Positions 35,246 to 45,241 of a stretch of DNA of 64,000 nt are shown here, piece after piece; position 1 is the stretch's first letter, and the number at the start of each line of letters is the position of its first letter. A program made the position numbers and the translations under genes. Source of the DNA: Cyclobacteriaceae bacterium. GTDB taxonomy: Bacteria; Bacteroidota; Bacteroidia; Cytophagales; Cyclobacteriaceae. The stretch lies in the NCBI GenBank assembly GCA_019694875.1, contig JAIBBC010000001.1, forward strand, positions 186,001 to 250,000, given 5' to 3'. The notes beneath the pieces were generated by a model. The model had not been told where the DNA came from. It did no database searches and saw only the letters and a program-made list of their open reading frames with translations.

Positions 35246-37033
35246 ATGCTGATCGACATGTGCATGGCGCCTTTTACTAAAAACATTTTCCGCGGGATTC
35301 TTGTCACACTAGTGATCGCGTCAGCGCCTGCCGGTGTTTTTGCACAAAAGAATAAGAAGGATTCTACCACGGTTGCATCCGGCAAAGTGCGTGAAGCCGA
35401 ATTCTATTTCACGGAAGGTGAAAAGCACTTCATCCTTGAGAACTACACCAAGGCCCTGATTTACTATCAGAAGTCGCTTGAAATAAATCCGAACAACGCT
35501 ACCGTTCACTACAAAATCGCCCAATCGCTGGCGCAGAGTGACAAGCAGGAGGATAAGTTGCGCGCGCTAACCAGCATAGATCGTGCACTTGAACTGGAAA
35601 AAAAGAACAAGTACTTCTACCTGCTGGCAGCTGAACTTCATACCGACCTCGCTCAATTTGATAAAGCAGCACAGGTTTACGAGTCCATGTTTAAGCAGTT
35701 ACCTGAATCGCAGGAGCATTTATACGAACTGGCTGCCATCTATCAATATGCCGGACAAAAAGAGGAGGCAATCAAAGTTTATACCCGCGCTGAAAACTTT
35801 TCAGGAATAAATGAGATTTCATCGCTGCAAAAAACGAGACTTTATTTCGAGCTCGGCCAGAACGAAACCGCCATCCGCGAAGGCGAAAAATTAATCAATA
35901 CGTTCCCGGACGAAGAGCAGTTCTCTGTCGCGGTAGCTGAGCTTGTGTCGCAATACGGACTGAAAGAGAAAGCGATAGGCTATCTCGAAAAGTTTATCGC
36001 TGAAAATAAAACTGCACCCAGCGCAAAAATGTTGCTGGCGGGTTTATACCGCGACACGAACCAGGAAGACAAAGCTCGCCAGTTGCTGATTGCTTCCTTC
36101 AACGATCCTGATCTTGAACTGAATAGTAAACTAATCGTGCTCGGTACGTATAACAGTGAACTTAGTCAGGCCCACAGTAAAAAACAGGTTGACACAAACA
36201 AGGAGAAGTTTGCGCTCGACCTGTTCGACATCCTCACGAAGCTTTATCCCGAGCAGGAAAATGTTCACGTACTGGGAGGAGATCTTTACCTGACACTTGA
36301 TCGAAAAGCAGATGCTCAAAAAGAATATCTCGCAGCGATCCGGTTTGGCTCATCAAGTTTCCAGGTTTGGCAGAACCTGTTATACCTCGATACCCAACTG
36401 GAGCAATTCGATAACGTAATCCTGCATTCCGAGCAGGCAATGGAATACCATCCGAACCAGGCGATGGTATACTATTTCAATGGCCTGGCAAACCTTCGCA
36501 AAAAGCAGTATCGCGATGCAACACGATCATTCGAACAAGCAAAAAAACTTGCCGGTACAAATGCTGCCATGATCAACGACATCAACGGCATGCTGGGTGA
36601 TGCATACAATGGATTGAAGGAGTATGAAAAATCTGATAACGCGTACGAAGAGGCCCTGGCGTACAACGAAAACAATGAAAATGTTCTTAATAACTACAGC
36701 TTCTATCTGGCCGTGCGCAAGGCTAACCTGGAGAAGGCTGAAAAGATGTCGTCCCAGCTGATCCGGAACAATCCAAACAATCCAACATACCTCGACACGT
36801 ACGCCTGGGTGTTGTTTGCCCGCGAAAAGTATCGCGATGCGCGCAAGGCAATCGAAAAGGCTATTTCGTCCGGAACAGCCAGTGCTACCTATTTTGAACA
36901 CTATGGTGATATTCTTTATAAATTGGGCGATGTTGACAGCGCGGTGAAGCAATGGGAGAAGGCAAGAAACATGCTCACCACCATTCCTGAAATCCTGAAT
37001 AAAAAAATTGCCAACCGAACCATCTATGAATAA
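35246..37033 (+). CDS. Exported tetratricopeptide repeat protein
   Basis: This 595-residue protein has a signal peptide (core GILVTLVIASAPAGVFAQ) and then a nearly continuous array of TPR-type helix pairs, such as ALIYYQKSLEINPNN, AAQVYESMFKQLPES and DNAYEEALAYNENNENVLNN. TPR arrays are protein-binding platforms in the periplasm. Three in-frame ATGs occur at 35246, 35258 and 35264, and the last gives the cleaner signal peptide; I use the first. It overlaps the DUF4292 gene by eight bases, which suggests translational coupling in an envelope operon. Confidence 0.87.
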   Translation: MLIDMCMAPFTKNIFRGILVTLVIASAPAGVFAQKNKKDSTTVASGKVREAEFYFTEGEKHFILENYTKALIYYQKSLEINPNNATVHYKIAQSLAQSDKQEDKLRALTSIDRALELEKKNKYFYLLAAELHTDLAQFDKAAQVYESMFKQLPESQEHLYELAAIYQYAGQKEEAIKVYTRAENFSGINEISSLQKTRLYFELGQNETAIREGEKLINTFPDEEQFSVAVAELVSQYGLKEKAIGYLEKFIAENKTAPSAKMLLAGLYRDTNQEDKARQLLIASFNDPDLELNSKLIVLGTYNSELSQAHSKKQVDTNKEKFALDLFDILTKLYPEQENVHVLGGDLYLTLDRKADAQKEYLAAIRFGSSSFQVWQNLLYLDTQLEQFDNVILHSEQAMEYHPNQAMVYYFNGLANLRKKQYRDATRSFEQAKKLAGTNAAMINDINGMLGDAYNGLKEYEKSDNAYEEALAYNENNENVLNNYSFYLAVRKANLEKAEKMSSQLIRNNPNNPTYLDTYAWVLFAREKYRDARKAIEKAISSGTASATYFEHYGDILYKLGDVDSAVKQWEKARNMLTTIPEILNKKIANRTIYE

Positions 37034-37796
37034 TCTCCCGCGGCTTTTGCTGCTCCTGCTTACGGTTTTTGTTTTTCAGGCGTGCAGCAAAAAGATTACA
37101 CCGCCAGCCTCCAAGTCGGTTGCCAACATTGTTCCAAACGACAGCCTTTCGGTGGAACAGATTGACTTCGAATATTTGCATGGCCGCGGCCGGATGGTGT
37201 TGAAAGATGGTAATAAAGAGACCGAAGTTAAGGCAAACATCCGCGTGCGTAAAGACAGCGTGATCTGGATGAACTTTACTGTGATTGGAGTACAGGGCGG
37301 TCGTGCGCTGATAACCCGTGATTCGATCACCATCATGCACAACGTAAAGAATGAGTACTATGTGTTCGAATACAAAGAGCTGTCGAAGAAATTCAAGATG
37401 GACGTTAATTACGACATGATTCAGGCTGCCATGCTTGGAAACCTGTTGATGCCGCGCACAGCTCAGGATACAGTAGAAAGAAAAGCTGCCTCATACCTGC
37501 TAAACCAGCAATCGGGCACAATAGATGTATTGAACTATATCAGCGCAGCCACCATGAAAATCCAGAAGGTTGAACTGAAAGAAAATAACACCCACAATGC
37601 ACTCGTTATTAATTACGGAAACTTTCAGCCGCTGGATACCAAGCTTTTCCCATACGATGGCACGATCTCGCTTTTTTACAAAGCGCCTGCGGGTTTGTTG
37701 AATACAACAATTATTTTTGAGTACAGTAAAGTAGAAGTGGGTGATAAAGAACTCAGGTTCCCGTTCAACATTCCGAAGAAGTATGACCGCAGGTAG
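37026..37796 (+). CDS. DUF4292 lipoprotein
   Basis: This 256-residue protein has a short basic start, a hydrophobic signal and then VFQACSKK, a lipobox with Cys20 as the lipidated residue, so it is likely anchored in a membrane. The mature part alternates strands and fits DUF4292, a Bacteroidota family; I suspect a LolA/LolB-like half-barrel that could carry a lipid or lipoprotein, but I cannot confirm this from sequence. Its ATG lies within the end of the TPR gene (ATGAATAA), and its own end overlaps the EnvC-like gene by 14 bases. Confidence 0.8.
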   Translation: MNNLPRLLLLLLTVFVFQACSKKITPPASKSVANIVPNDSLSVEQIDFEYLHGRGRMVLKDGNKETEVKANIRVRKDSVIWMNFTVIGVQGGRALITRDSITIMHNVKNEYYVFEYKELSKKFKMDVNYDMIQAAMLGNLLMPRTAQDTVERKAASYLLNQQSGTIDVLNYISAATMKIQKVELKENNTHNALVINYGNFQPLDTKLFPYDGTISLFYKAPAGLLNTTIIFEYSKVEVGDKELRFPFNIPKKYDRR

Positions 37797-39000
37797 CGCC
37801 TTGCGTATCCTTTGCCTGCTTTTGCTTGTGGCGCTTGCAGTGCCTGTTGTCGCTCAGAAACCGAAAACCAAAGCTCAGCTTCAAAAAGAAAAGCAACAGA
37901 ACCTTGAAAAGATCAAGGAGGCTGAAAAAATTCTCTCCCAAACATCCGACAAAAAGAAAAATACGCTCGGTGAGCTTTCGGCTCTGAAGCAGCGTATCTC
38001 CGCCCAGGAGAACCTGATCGGTTCGATAAAAAATGAAATCAGTTACCTCGATAACGACATTGCAGAGAACAATGAATTCATCGGAGCACTGGAAGATGAC
38101 CTGAAGAAACTGAAAAAAGAGTACGCGGCCATGCTCTATGCTGCGCAGAAGGCGAACAACAGCGCAACGCGGTTGACTTTCCTTTTTTCGGCAGAATCGT
38201 TCCAACAGCTGGTTATGCGCATGCAGTACATGAAGCAATATTCCGAAAGACGTAAACAGCAGGCGGCAGCCATCACTGCGGTACAGGAGGAATTATCCGG
38301 GCAGGTAAAAATTATTGAAAGCAAACGCAACGAAAAAAATGTTTTGCTGGGTGAAGAAGTTTCGCAGAACACCAAACTCAACAGTTTAAAGGAGCAACAA
38401 AACAAGCTCGTAAAAAATCTGGAGAAGCAGGAGAAATCGCTGAAGCAGGATATCGAAGATATCAAGAAAGCGCTGGTTGAGCTTGATAAAAAGATCAACG
38501 AGATTATTAAAGAAGAAATGGAACGTGCGGCACGCGAAGCAAAAGCAAATGCCAAATCCAAAAACAACACAAGCTACATCGCGCTTTCAGCCTCGTTCGA
38601 AGACAACCGGAATAAATTCTCCTGGCCGGCAGATGGTTTTATCTCACTGGGCTTTGGGCGTCAGAATCACCCTGCGTTAAAACATGTTGTAATTGATAAC
38701 GATGGTATCAACATTCAAACAGCTCAAAACGAAAAGGTTAGATCAATTTTTGGCGGTGAAGTGAAAATGGTTGCCTTCCTGCCATCCATTGGCAACACGG
38801 TTATTGTTGCGCACGGAGAATACTTTACCGTTTATTCCGGTTTAAAGGACGTTTATGTAAAAAAGGGCCAAAAGATCACTACCGCACAGGAAATCGGTCT
38901 GCTGCAGGTAAACAGCGAAGGCGTGTCAGAATTGCGGTTTCAGATCCGAAAAAACACAACTCCGCTTAACCCAACGTTGTGGCTCAGGCCGAAAGGGTAA
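37783..39000 (+). CDS. EnvC-like murein hydrolase activator with degenerate LytM domain
   Basis: This 405-residue periplasmic protein has a signal peptide (residues 1-25, ending PVVAQ), a long coiled coil (about 30-260) rich in Lys/Glu/Gln, and a C-terminal LytM (M23) domain from about 285 (FSWPADGFISLGFGRQNHP). Active M23 enzymes bind zinc through HxxxD and HxH motifs; here the first is replaced by KHVVIDNDGI and the second, AHGEYFTVYSGL, lacks the final His. This loss is the hallmark of E. coli EnvC, which switches on cell-wall amidases. The role is therefore probably activation rather than cleavage. The start at 37783 is favoured over 37741 because it gives a clean signal peptide. Confidence 0.87.
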   Translation: MTAGSALRILCLLLLVALAVPVVAQKPKTKAQLQKEKQQNLEKIKEAEKILSQTSDKKKNTLGELSALKQRISAQENLIGSIKNEISYLDNDIAENNEFIGALEDDLKKLKKEYAAMLYAAQKANNSATRLTFLFSAESFQQLVMRMQYMKQYSERRKQQAAAITAVQEELSGQVKIIESKRNEKNVLLGEEVSQNTKLNSLKEQQNKLVKNLEKQEKSLKQDIEDIKKALVELDKKINEIIKEEMERAAREAKANAKSKNNTSYIALSASFEDNRNKFSWPADGFISLGFGRQNHPALKHVVIDNDGINIQTAQNEKVRSIFGGEVKMVAFLPSIGNTVIVAHGEYFTVYSGLKDVYVKKGQKITTAQEIGLLQVNSEGVSELRFQIRKNTTPLNPTLWLRPKG

Positions 39001-39034
39001 ATGGAACGTTTTTTCATTTTCCTCATATATATCC

Positions 39035-39042
39035 TATCTTTA
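39035..39042 (+). promoter_or_regulatory. -7-like promoter box for tatA
   Basis: TATCTTTA, identical to the box before 29407, lies 21 bases upstream of the tatA ATG. Confidence 0.4.
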
Positions 39043-39063
39043 CACCCTCTAAAATTTTAACTT

Positions 39064-39273
39064 ATGAACGCAGTTCTTTTGCTTGGAATGCCGGGCGGTG
39101 CCGAATGGGGTATTATCGCGTTGGCTGTTTTAGTGTTGTTTGGAGCGAAAAAAATTCCTGATTTCGCGAGAGGCTTAGGCAAGGGTATCCGCGAATTCAA
39201 GGACGCTGTAAAAGACGTTAAGAAAGAAGTTGACGAAGGCGCAGCAGCCGGGAAGATCGAAGAAGGGAAGTAA
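39064..39273 (+). CDS. tatA: Sec-independent protein translocase subunit TatA/TatE
   Basis: This 69-residue protein is the pore-forming subunit of the twin-arginine translocase, which exports folded proteins. One N-terminal membrane helix (GIIALAVLVLFGAKKIP) is followed by the amphipathic helix DFARGLGKGIREFKDAVKD and a short acidic tail. The conserved FG before KKIPDFARGLG is present. tatC is not in the window. It is eight bases upstream of gatA. Confidence 0.93.
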   Translation: MNAVLLLGMPGGAEWGIIALAVLVLFGAKKIPDFARGLGKGIREFKDAVKDVKKEVDEGAAAGKIEEGK

Positions 39274-39281
39274 CCTGCTTA

Positions 39282-40712
39282 ATGAGATCATACGCAACTT
39301 TTCGCGACATACAGCATGATCTTCAGCACGGTACCCTCTCTTGCAAGGATTTAGTACAACACCACCTCACCAACATTAAAAACAAAGCGCACCTCAACGC
39401 ATTTCTAAGTGTGTATGAGGAAGAAGCGCTTGCACGGGCCGCTGAGGTAGACCAAAAGATTAAACACGGAAATGCTGGTAAACTGGCAGGGCTGGTGGTG
39501 GCCCTTAAAGACGTGTTGTCGTACAACAATCATCCGCTGCAGGCCAGCAGCAAAATTCTTGATGGCTTTATCGCTCAGTACAATGCCACGGCCGTTCAGC
39601 GGCTGCTGGATGAGGATGCCATCATCATCGGACGAAATAATTGTGATGAATTCGCGATGGGTTCATCAAACGAAAACTCAGCCTTCGGTCCGGTGTTAAA
39701 CGACCTCGATAACACCCGTGTACCCGGAGGCTCATCGGGCGGTTCAGCCGTTGCTGTGCAAGCCGGGATGTGCCGCATCTCGCTGGGCTCTGACACCGGA
39801 GGCTCGGTTCGTCAGCCTGCCGCATTTTGTGGCATTGTGGGGCTGAAGCCAACTTACTCGCGTATTTCCAGATATGGGCTTGCTGCTTACGCATCTTCAT
39901 TTGATTGCATCGGAATCTTCGGAACATGTGTTGAAGATGTAGCGCTTGTGCTTGAAGTAATTGCAGGTGCTGATGAAAACGACAGCACGGTTTCGCAGAA
40001 AGCAGTTCCCGCGTATGCGGATTCGGTAAAGAACACCGCTCAAAAGAAATACCGCATTGCGTATCTGAATGAACGTCAGGTGGCGAAGGGCCTTCAGCCG
40101 GAAATCAAAACTGCACTTGACACAACACTTGAAAGACTTCGCGGTGCCGGCCATGAGACTGAAGGAATTGATCTGCCGCTGATCGATTTCTTCCTGCCAA
40201 CGTATTATATCCTGGCAACAGCCGAAGCCAGCTCGAACCTTTCGCGGTATGATGGCGTACGGTATGGACACCGCAGCACGAACGGAACTGACCTTCATTC
40301 GATGTATAAGAAAACGCGGTCAGAAGGGTTCAGCAAGGAAGTTCAGCGCAGAATATTGCTCGGTACGTTTGTGCTCAGCTCAAGCTATTACGATGCATAC
40401 TACTCGCAGGCACAGAAAGTGAGAAGAATCATCCGCAACAAAACAAAAGAAATTTTCGCTCGTTATGATTTTATCCTGATGCCGGCCGCCCCGACTACAG
40501 CTTTTAAAATTGGCGAGCATATTGCGGATCCGATAGAGATGTACCTGGCAGACCTGTTCTCGGTTCATGCCAATGTTGCCGGTGTACCGGGAGTTTCGAT
40601 ACCCTGCGGAACTGACAACCAGGGATTGCCAATCGGCCTGCAGCTGATTGCTGATGATTTTGAAGAAGAAAAGCTGCTCGCGGCAGCAAACATGATGATG
40701 AACCTGAATTGA
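39282..40712 (+). CDS. gatA: Aspartyl/glutamyl-tRNA amidotransferase subunit A
   Basis: This 476-residue amidase signature enzyme frees ammonia from glutamine for the GatCAB complex, which corrects misacylated Glu-tRNA-Gln or Asp-tRNA-Asn. The Ser-cisSer-Lys triad is visible as Lys76 (VVALKDVL), Ser151 (PGGSSGGSA) and Ser175 (SDTGGSVRQPA). The start matches the usual family N terminus. gatB and gatC are not adjacent. The following transglycosylase gene begins one base after the stop. Confidence 0.95.
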   Translation: MRSYATFRDIQHDLQHGTLSCKDLVQHHLTNIKNKAHLNAFLSVYEEEALARAAEVDQKIKHGNAGKLAGLVVALKDVLSYNNHPLQASSKILDGFIAQYNATAVQRLLDEDAIIIGRNNCDEFAMGSSNENSAFGPVLNDLDNTRVPGGSSGGSAVAVQAGMCRISLGSDTGGSVRQPAAFCGIVGLKPTYSRISRYGLAAYASSFDCIGIFGTCVEDVALVLEVIAGADENDSTVSQKAVPAYADSVKNTAQKKYRIAYLNERQVAKGLQPEIKTALDTTLERLRGAGHETEGIDLPLIDFFLPTYYILATAEASSNLSRYDGVRYGHRSTNGTDLHSMYKKTRSEGFSKEVQRRILLGTFVLSSSYYDAYYSQAQKVRRIIRNKTKEIFARYDFILMPAAPTTAFKIGEHIADPIEMYLADLFSVHANVAGVPGVSIPCGTDNQGLPIGLQLIADDFEEEKLLAAANMMMNLN

Positions 40713-40713
40713 T

Positions 40714-42165
40714 ATGAACAACAGATTATTTTTTGCGATTATTTTTTCTTTCGCCTCTGTGATGTCATTCGCACAGGATCCGGAACCCTTGCCGGCCGAC
40801 ACAACTGAAATCGCGATCGCGGAAGAAGAAATTCTGTTTAAGGAAATTGAGGACTCCGCCAGCTTTGCTTTTTACGCGCTGCCAACCGACATTGAGTACA
40901 TTCCCGGAAATGATTTACCGGCCGTTATCGAAGATCGTCTGGGTTGCATTCAGCAAACTATTCCCCTCAACTATAACGACCGCGTCCATTCTTTCATAAA
41001 CTATTTCACCGTTCGCGACCGCGAATATACCCGCATGGTAGCCGCGCGGAGAGATGTCTACTTTCCGTTGTTTGAAAAGTATCTGGCTAAGTACGGCTTG
41101 CCGGATGAGTTAAAATATTTGTCGATTATCGAATCCGGCTTAAATCCTAAAGCCGTATCGCGCGCCCGAGCAGTTGGCTTGTGGCAATTCATGGGGCCAA
41201 CCGGCCGCCATTTCGGATTGCAAAGCGACTGGTTTATCGATGATCGTATGGACCCTGAAAAGGCAACAGAAGCGGCCTGCAAATATCTGAAAGAGTTGTA
41301 CGGCATGTTTGGCGACTGGGAACTTGCGCTTGCATCATACAATGCCGGACCCGGCAATGTTAAAAAAGCAATTCGCAGATCGGGATATAAAAAAGATTTC
41401 TGGCAGGCATATAAATACATGCCACGCGAAACGCGTTCGTACGTGCCTCAGTTTGTAGCAATCATCTATGCGATGAACTACCTCGATGAACATAATTTCT
41501 ACGATGTTGGTGAAGAAAAAATGATGCCTTACGATACCCTTCACCTCGACAGGTTCCTCAACTTCGAAACATTTGCAAACCTCACCGGCATCTGTACGGA
41601 AGATTTACAGTTGCTCAATCCATCGGTTCAGCGTAATGCAGTTCCCTATAAAGGCAAAAAACAAATCATCCGCGTTCCACTTATCGCAAAAGAAAACCTG
41701 GCCGCTAACCGGTATGCAATTCTTGACTCGGCTTCCAAAGTTGGAAAGCGTGAACTCGAACTTCTTGCAAAAACATCGGAGGGCAGTACGTACGGCCGCG
41801 ACCGGATCGTATATCGCGTTAAGAGTGGCGATGTACTCGGATCGATCGCTATGCGTTACCATGTTCGGGTAGCCGATATTCGCAGATGGAACAACATGAG
41901 CGGCAATACGATTCGCGTGAATCAGCGACTTAACATCTGGTTAAAGCAACCCGCGGGCAGCACTTCGGCTGTTGCGACACAAACCACTAAGCCTGTTGCT
42001 CCGCTTCCGGTACCGGGTTCAAAAACCTACACGGTTCAGGAGGGTGACACGCTTTGGGACATCTCGCGAAAGTTTGAAGGCCTCACAATCGAGAAGCTTA
42101 AGTCGCTCAATAATCTCACGAGCAACAAGCTTCAGCCCGGCCAAAAGCTGATCGTGGCGCAATAG
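40714..42165 (+). CDS. MltD-like lytic transglycosylase with two LysM domains
   Basis: This 483-residue exported enzyme cuts peptidoglycan. A signal peptide (MNNRLFFAIIFSFASVMSFAQ) precedes an SLT domain with the catalytic glutamate in LSIIESGLNPKAVSRA, followed by GLWQFM, and ASYNAGPGNVKKAI. Two LysM peptidoglycan-binding domains lie at about 368-410 (YRVKSGDVLGSIAMRY) and 438-482 (YTVQEGDTLWDISRKF). This layout matches MltD. It lies one base after gatA, so it may be transcribed with tatA-gatA. Confidence 0.93.
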   Translation: MNNRLFFAIIFSFASVMSFAQDPEPLPADTTEIAIAEEEILFKEIEDSASFAFYALPTDIEYIPGNDLPAVIEDRLGCIQQTIPLNYNDRVHSFINYFTVRDREYTRMVAARRDVYFPLFEKYLAKYGLPDELKYLSIIESGLNPKAVSRARAVGLWQFMGPTGRHFGLQSDWFIDDRMDPEKATEAACKYLKELYGMFGDWELALASYNAGPGNVKKAIRRSGYKKDFWQAYKYMPRETRSYVPQFVAIIYAMNYLDEHNFYDVGEEKMMPYDTLHLDRFLNFETFANLTGICTEDLQLLNPSVQRNAVPYKGKKQIIRVPLIAKENLAANRYAILDSASKVGKRELELLAKTSEGSTYGRDRIVYRVKSGDVLGSIAMRYHVRVADIRRWNNMSGNTIRVNQRLNIWLKQPAGSTSAVATQTTKPVAPLPVPGSKTYTVQEGDTLWDISRKFEGLTIEKLKSLNNLTSNKLQPGQKLIVAQ

Positions 42166-42252
42166 TGCCAAATAGTCGCGGTTAACCCGTTTTTTAAAGC
42201 TCGCGACCGGCATGTTTTCGGCCGTCAATGCCCCATTTTGGGCTCAGAATGC

Positions 42253-42260
42253 TATCTTTG
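42253..42260 (+). promoter_or_regulatory. -7 promoter box for the malic enzyme gene
   Basis: TATCTTTG matches TAnnTTTG and lies 20 bases upstream of the ATG at 42281, so the ATG at 42212 is not the start. Confidence 0.6.
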
Positions 42261-42280
42261 GCAGTTCTAAAACCGACCAG

Positions 42281-44557
42281 ATGTCAATAAAAATCAGGAA
42301 AGAAGACGCCCTCAATTATCACATGCAGGGCCAGCCCGGAAAAATTGAAGTTGTGCCTACCAAGATGCTGAGTTCTCAGCTCGATCTGGCCCTCGCCTAC
42401 TCGCCCGGTGTAGCTGAACCTTGTAAAGAAATTGCTGCGAATAAAGAGGATGTTTACAAGTACACTTCGAAAGGTAATCTTGTTGCGGTTATCTCGAACG
42501 GAACAGCCGTGCTGGGATTGGGAAACATCGGGCCGGATGCATCCAAGCCTGTGATGGAAGGAAAGGGCGTGCTGTTTAAAAAGTTTGCAGGCATTGATGT
42601 TTTCGATATCGAAATTGACGAATCAGACCCGGATAAATTTATCCAGATTGTAAAATCACTTGAGCCGACTTTTGGCGGGGTTAACCTCGAAGATATCAAG
42701 GCGCCTGAATGCTTCAAGATTGAACAGGAGCTTCGCGACAAGATGAACATTCCGCTCATGCACGATGATCAGCATGGAACGGCTATTATCTCTGCAGCCG
42801 CATTGTTGAATGCGCTCGAACTCGTGAACAAAAAAATCGATCAGATCAAGATTGTTGTTAACGGAGCAGGAGCTGCTGCCGTCAGCTGCACGCGTTTATA
42901 CCTTAGCCTGGGTGTGAAGAAAGAGAACGTTGTAATGTGCGACAGCAAAGGACCGATTCACAGCGAGCGAAAAGACCTCGATGATATTAAGAAAGAATTC
43001 ATCACCACCCGAAAGGTGACTTCGTTACAGGAAGCGATGAAGGGTGCCGATTTCTTTATCGGCCTTTCAGTTGCGGATGTGTTAACCGAAGAAGACATCA
43101 AATCGATGGCGAAAGACCCGATTGTGTTTGCGTTGGCAAATCCTGATCCAGAAATCAGATATGACCTTGCTAAGAAAACACGTAACGATATTATTCTGGC
43201 AACCGGTCGTTCCGATCATCCTAACCAGGTGAATAACGTTCTGGGATTTCCATACATCTTCCGCGGAGCGCTTGACGTACGCGCAACGGAAATCAACGAA
43301 GCAATGAAGCTTGCCGCCGTTCATGCCCTGGCCACGTTGGCAAAAGAATCCGTTCCGGATATTGTTGTTAAAGCTTACGGAGATGCCAAGCTTGCTTTTG
43401 GAAAAGAGTATTTGATTCCAAAGCCGCTTGATCCCCGCCTGATCACAACCATCTCTCCTGCTGTGGCTAAAGCTGCGATGGATTCCGGTATGGCGAAAAA
43501 GCCTATCACCGACTGGGGTGCTTATCACCAGGAGTTGCTAAACCGCATTGGCATCGATCAGAAGTTGATGACACGCATCATCGACCGTGCAAAATCGAAT
43601 CCAAAGCGTGTCGTGTTCGCTGAAGCGCATCACCATAAAATTTTAAAGGCCGCTCAAATTCTCCAGGATGAAGGCATTGCACATCCGATTCTGCTGGGCG
43701 ATAAAGATCAAATCGAAAAACTGATTAAAGAACACGATCTCGATCTGGACTGCTCGATCATCTATCCGAGAAAGGAGCACGAAAAGGTGGATCAGTTTGC
43801 CGAAGTGCTTTATAAAAAACGTCAGCGCAAAGGATTGTCGCTACGCGATTGCCAGCAACTTCTCCGCGATCGTAATTACTACGGTGCTATGATGGTTGAA
43901 GTTGGCGAAGCTGATGCACTGGTTTCGGGATTGACGAAAGATTATCCGAAAACTATTCTGCCTTCATTGCAGATCATTGGCATTGCAGAAGGCGTAAGCC
44001 GTGTGGCAGGTATGTACATTTTGTTAAATAAACGCGGAACATTTTTCTTTGCTGATACAACGGTGAACGTTGATCCGACTGCTGAACAACTGGTTGATAT
44101 CATCGGTCTGACTGCACGGGGTGTGAAATTTTTTGACATGGAGCCACGTATTGCTGTGGTTTCGTATTCGAACTTCGGATCATCGAAAGGAGAAGTACCG
44201 GAAAAAACACGCGAAGCTGTTCGCCTGGCGAAACAAAAATATCCCGATCTGATCATTGACGGAGATATCCAGGCTAACGTGGCATTCAACACCGAGATTC
44301 AACAGGAGAGTTTTCCTTTCAGCGCATTATCGAAAGAAGGTGCAAACACGGTTATCTTCCCGAACCTTGAGTCCGGAAACATCGCATACAAATTATTAAC
44401 AGAGATTGGCGGAGCTGAGGCTATTGGTCCGATCCTGTTAGGGATGAAGAAACCTGTGCATGTACTTCAGTTAGGAAGTTCAATCCGCGAGATTGTTAAT
44501 ATGGCTGCGATTGCGGTTGTTGATGCTCAGCTTCACGATCAAAACGATCACCTTTAG
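42281..44557 (+). CDS. maeB: NADP-dependent malic enzyme with phosphotransacetylase-like C-terminal domain
   Basis: This 758-residue enzyme converts malate to pyruvate and CO2, making NADPH. The N-terminal malic enzyme part has [33 protein letters not shown] and the dinucleotide loop [12 protein letters not shown]. The C-terminal part (from about residue 435) resembles phosphate acetyltransferase but in this hybrid class usually has a regulatory, not catalytic, role. A strong promoter box fixes the start. The last 86 bases before ruvA hold a quasi-palindromic spacer. Confidence 0.95.
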   Translation: MSIKIRKEDALNYHMQGQPGKIEVVPTKMLSSQLDLALAYSPGVAEPCKEIAANKEDVYKYTSKGNLVAVISNGTAVLGLGNIGPDASKPVMEGKGVLFKKFAGIDVFDIEIDESDPDKFIQIVKSLEPTFGGVNLEDIKAPECFKIEQELRDKMNIPLMHDDQHGTAIISAAALLNALELVNKKIDQIKIVVNGAGAAAVSCTRLYLSLGVKKENVVMCDSKGPIHSERKDLDDIKKEFITTRKVTSLQEAMKGADFFIGLSVADVLTEEDIKSMAKDPIVFALANPDPEIRYDLAKKTRNDIILATGRSDHPNQVNNVLGFPYIFRGALDVRATEINEAMKLAAVHALATLAKESVPDIVVKAYGDAKLAFGKEYLIPKPLDPRLITTISPAVAKAAMDSGMAKKPITDWGAYHQELLNRIGIDQKLMTRIIDRAKSNPKRVVFAEAHHHKILKAAQILQDEGIAHPILLGDKDQIEKLIKEHDLDLDCSIIYPRKEHEKVDQFAEVLYKKRQRKGLSLRDCQQLLRDRNYYGAMMVEVGEADALVSGLTKDYPKTILPSLQIIGIAEGVSRVAGMYILLNKRGTFFFADTTVNVDPTAEQLVDIIGLTARGVKFFDMEPRIAVVSYSNFGSSKGEVPEKTREAVRLAKQKYPDLIIDGDIQANVAFNTEIQQESFPFSALSKEGANTVIFPNLESGNIAYKLLTEIGGAEAIGPILLGMKKPVHVLQLGSSIREIVNMAAIAVVDAQLHDQNDHL

Positions 44558-44575
44558 AAAATTTTTGGGATTATA

Positions 44576-44631
44576 GATTTACGATTTTAGACTGGCTGAG
44601 ATCGTAAATCTCAAACCCCCCAATCTAAAAT
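44576..44631. repeat. Quasi-palindromic intergenic spacer with nested hairpins
   Basis: GATTTACGAT (44576-44585) pairs perfectly with ATCGTAAATC (44601-44610), and ATTTTAGA (44584-44591) pairs with TCTAAAAT (44624-44631), with a CCCCCC run between. The spacer lies between maeB and ruvA, both read rightward, and has no T run after the hairpins. Confidence 0.6.
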
Positions 44632-44643
44632 TCCATAAACTCC

Positions 44644-45234
44644 ATGATTGCTTTTCTTAAAGGAAAACTTGTTCACAAAGATCCCACGTATGTAATCATC
44701 GATGTAAACGGGGTCGGCTATCACGTTCATATCTCCCTCCAAACCTTCGGAGAAATCAAAGACCAGGAGAACATCTTATTATTTACTCACCTCGCTATTC
44801 GGGAAGACGCGCATGTACTGTTTGGATTCAGCAAAGAAGCGGAGAAAAAAATGTTTCAGTTGCTGATCTCCGTAAACGGTGTTGGCCCGAGTACCGCCAT
44901 TGTCATGCTGTCGTATATGTCAATTGATGAGCTGCGCAGCGCCATCATTCACGATGATGCCGTTACACTGCAACGGATAAAAGGCATTGGCGGAAAGACT
45001 GCCCAGCGGGTAATTATTGAACTGAAAGACAAGCTGAAGAAGGATTCGTACGAAGAAATTTTACCCGGCACCGGGGTTCGGAACAATACTTTACGAAATG
45101 AAGCGTTATCAGCCTTAGTCACATTGGGTATAGCCCGGAATGTGGCTGAGAAAAGCGTGGATATGGTCCTGAAAAAATCGGGAAATACCATTACTTTAGA
45201 AGATTTAGTTAAACAAGCCCTGAAAAACGCCTAA
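44644..45234 (+). CDS. ruvA: Holliday junction helicase subunit RuvA
   Basis: This 196-residue protein binds Holliday junctions and guides RuvB-driven branch migration. It starts MIAFLKGKLVHKD; helix-hairpin-helix motifs appear as LISVNGVGPSTAIVML and IKGIGGKTAQRVIIELKDKL. The C-terminal RuvB-contacting domain (about 150-196) is present. sprA begins seven bases after the stop, an arrangement known in gliding Bacteroidota; ruvB and ruvC are elsewhere. Confidence 0.96.
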   Translation: MIAFLKGKLVHKDPTYVIIDVNGVGYHVHISLQTFGEIKDQENILLFTHLAIREDAHVLFGFSKEAEKKMFQLLISVNGVGPSTAIVMLSYMSIDELRSAIIHDDAVTLQRIKGIGGKTAQRVIIELKDKLKKDSYEEILPGTGVRNNTLRNEALSALVTLGIARNVAEKSVDMVLKKSGNTITLEDLVKQALKNA

Positions 45235-45241
45235 GCTTCGC

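Noticed and set aside
38700-38960. LytM domain as an active metallopeptidase
   Set aside because: The HxxxD and HxH zinc ligands are not complete, so I call it an activator rather than an enzyme.
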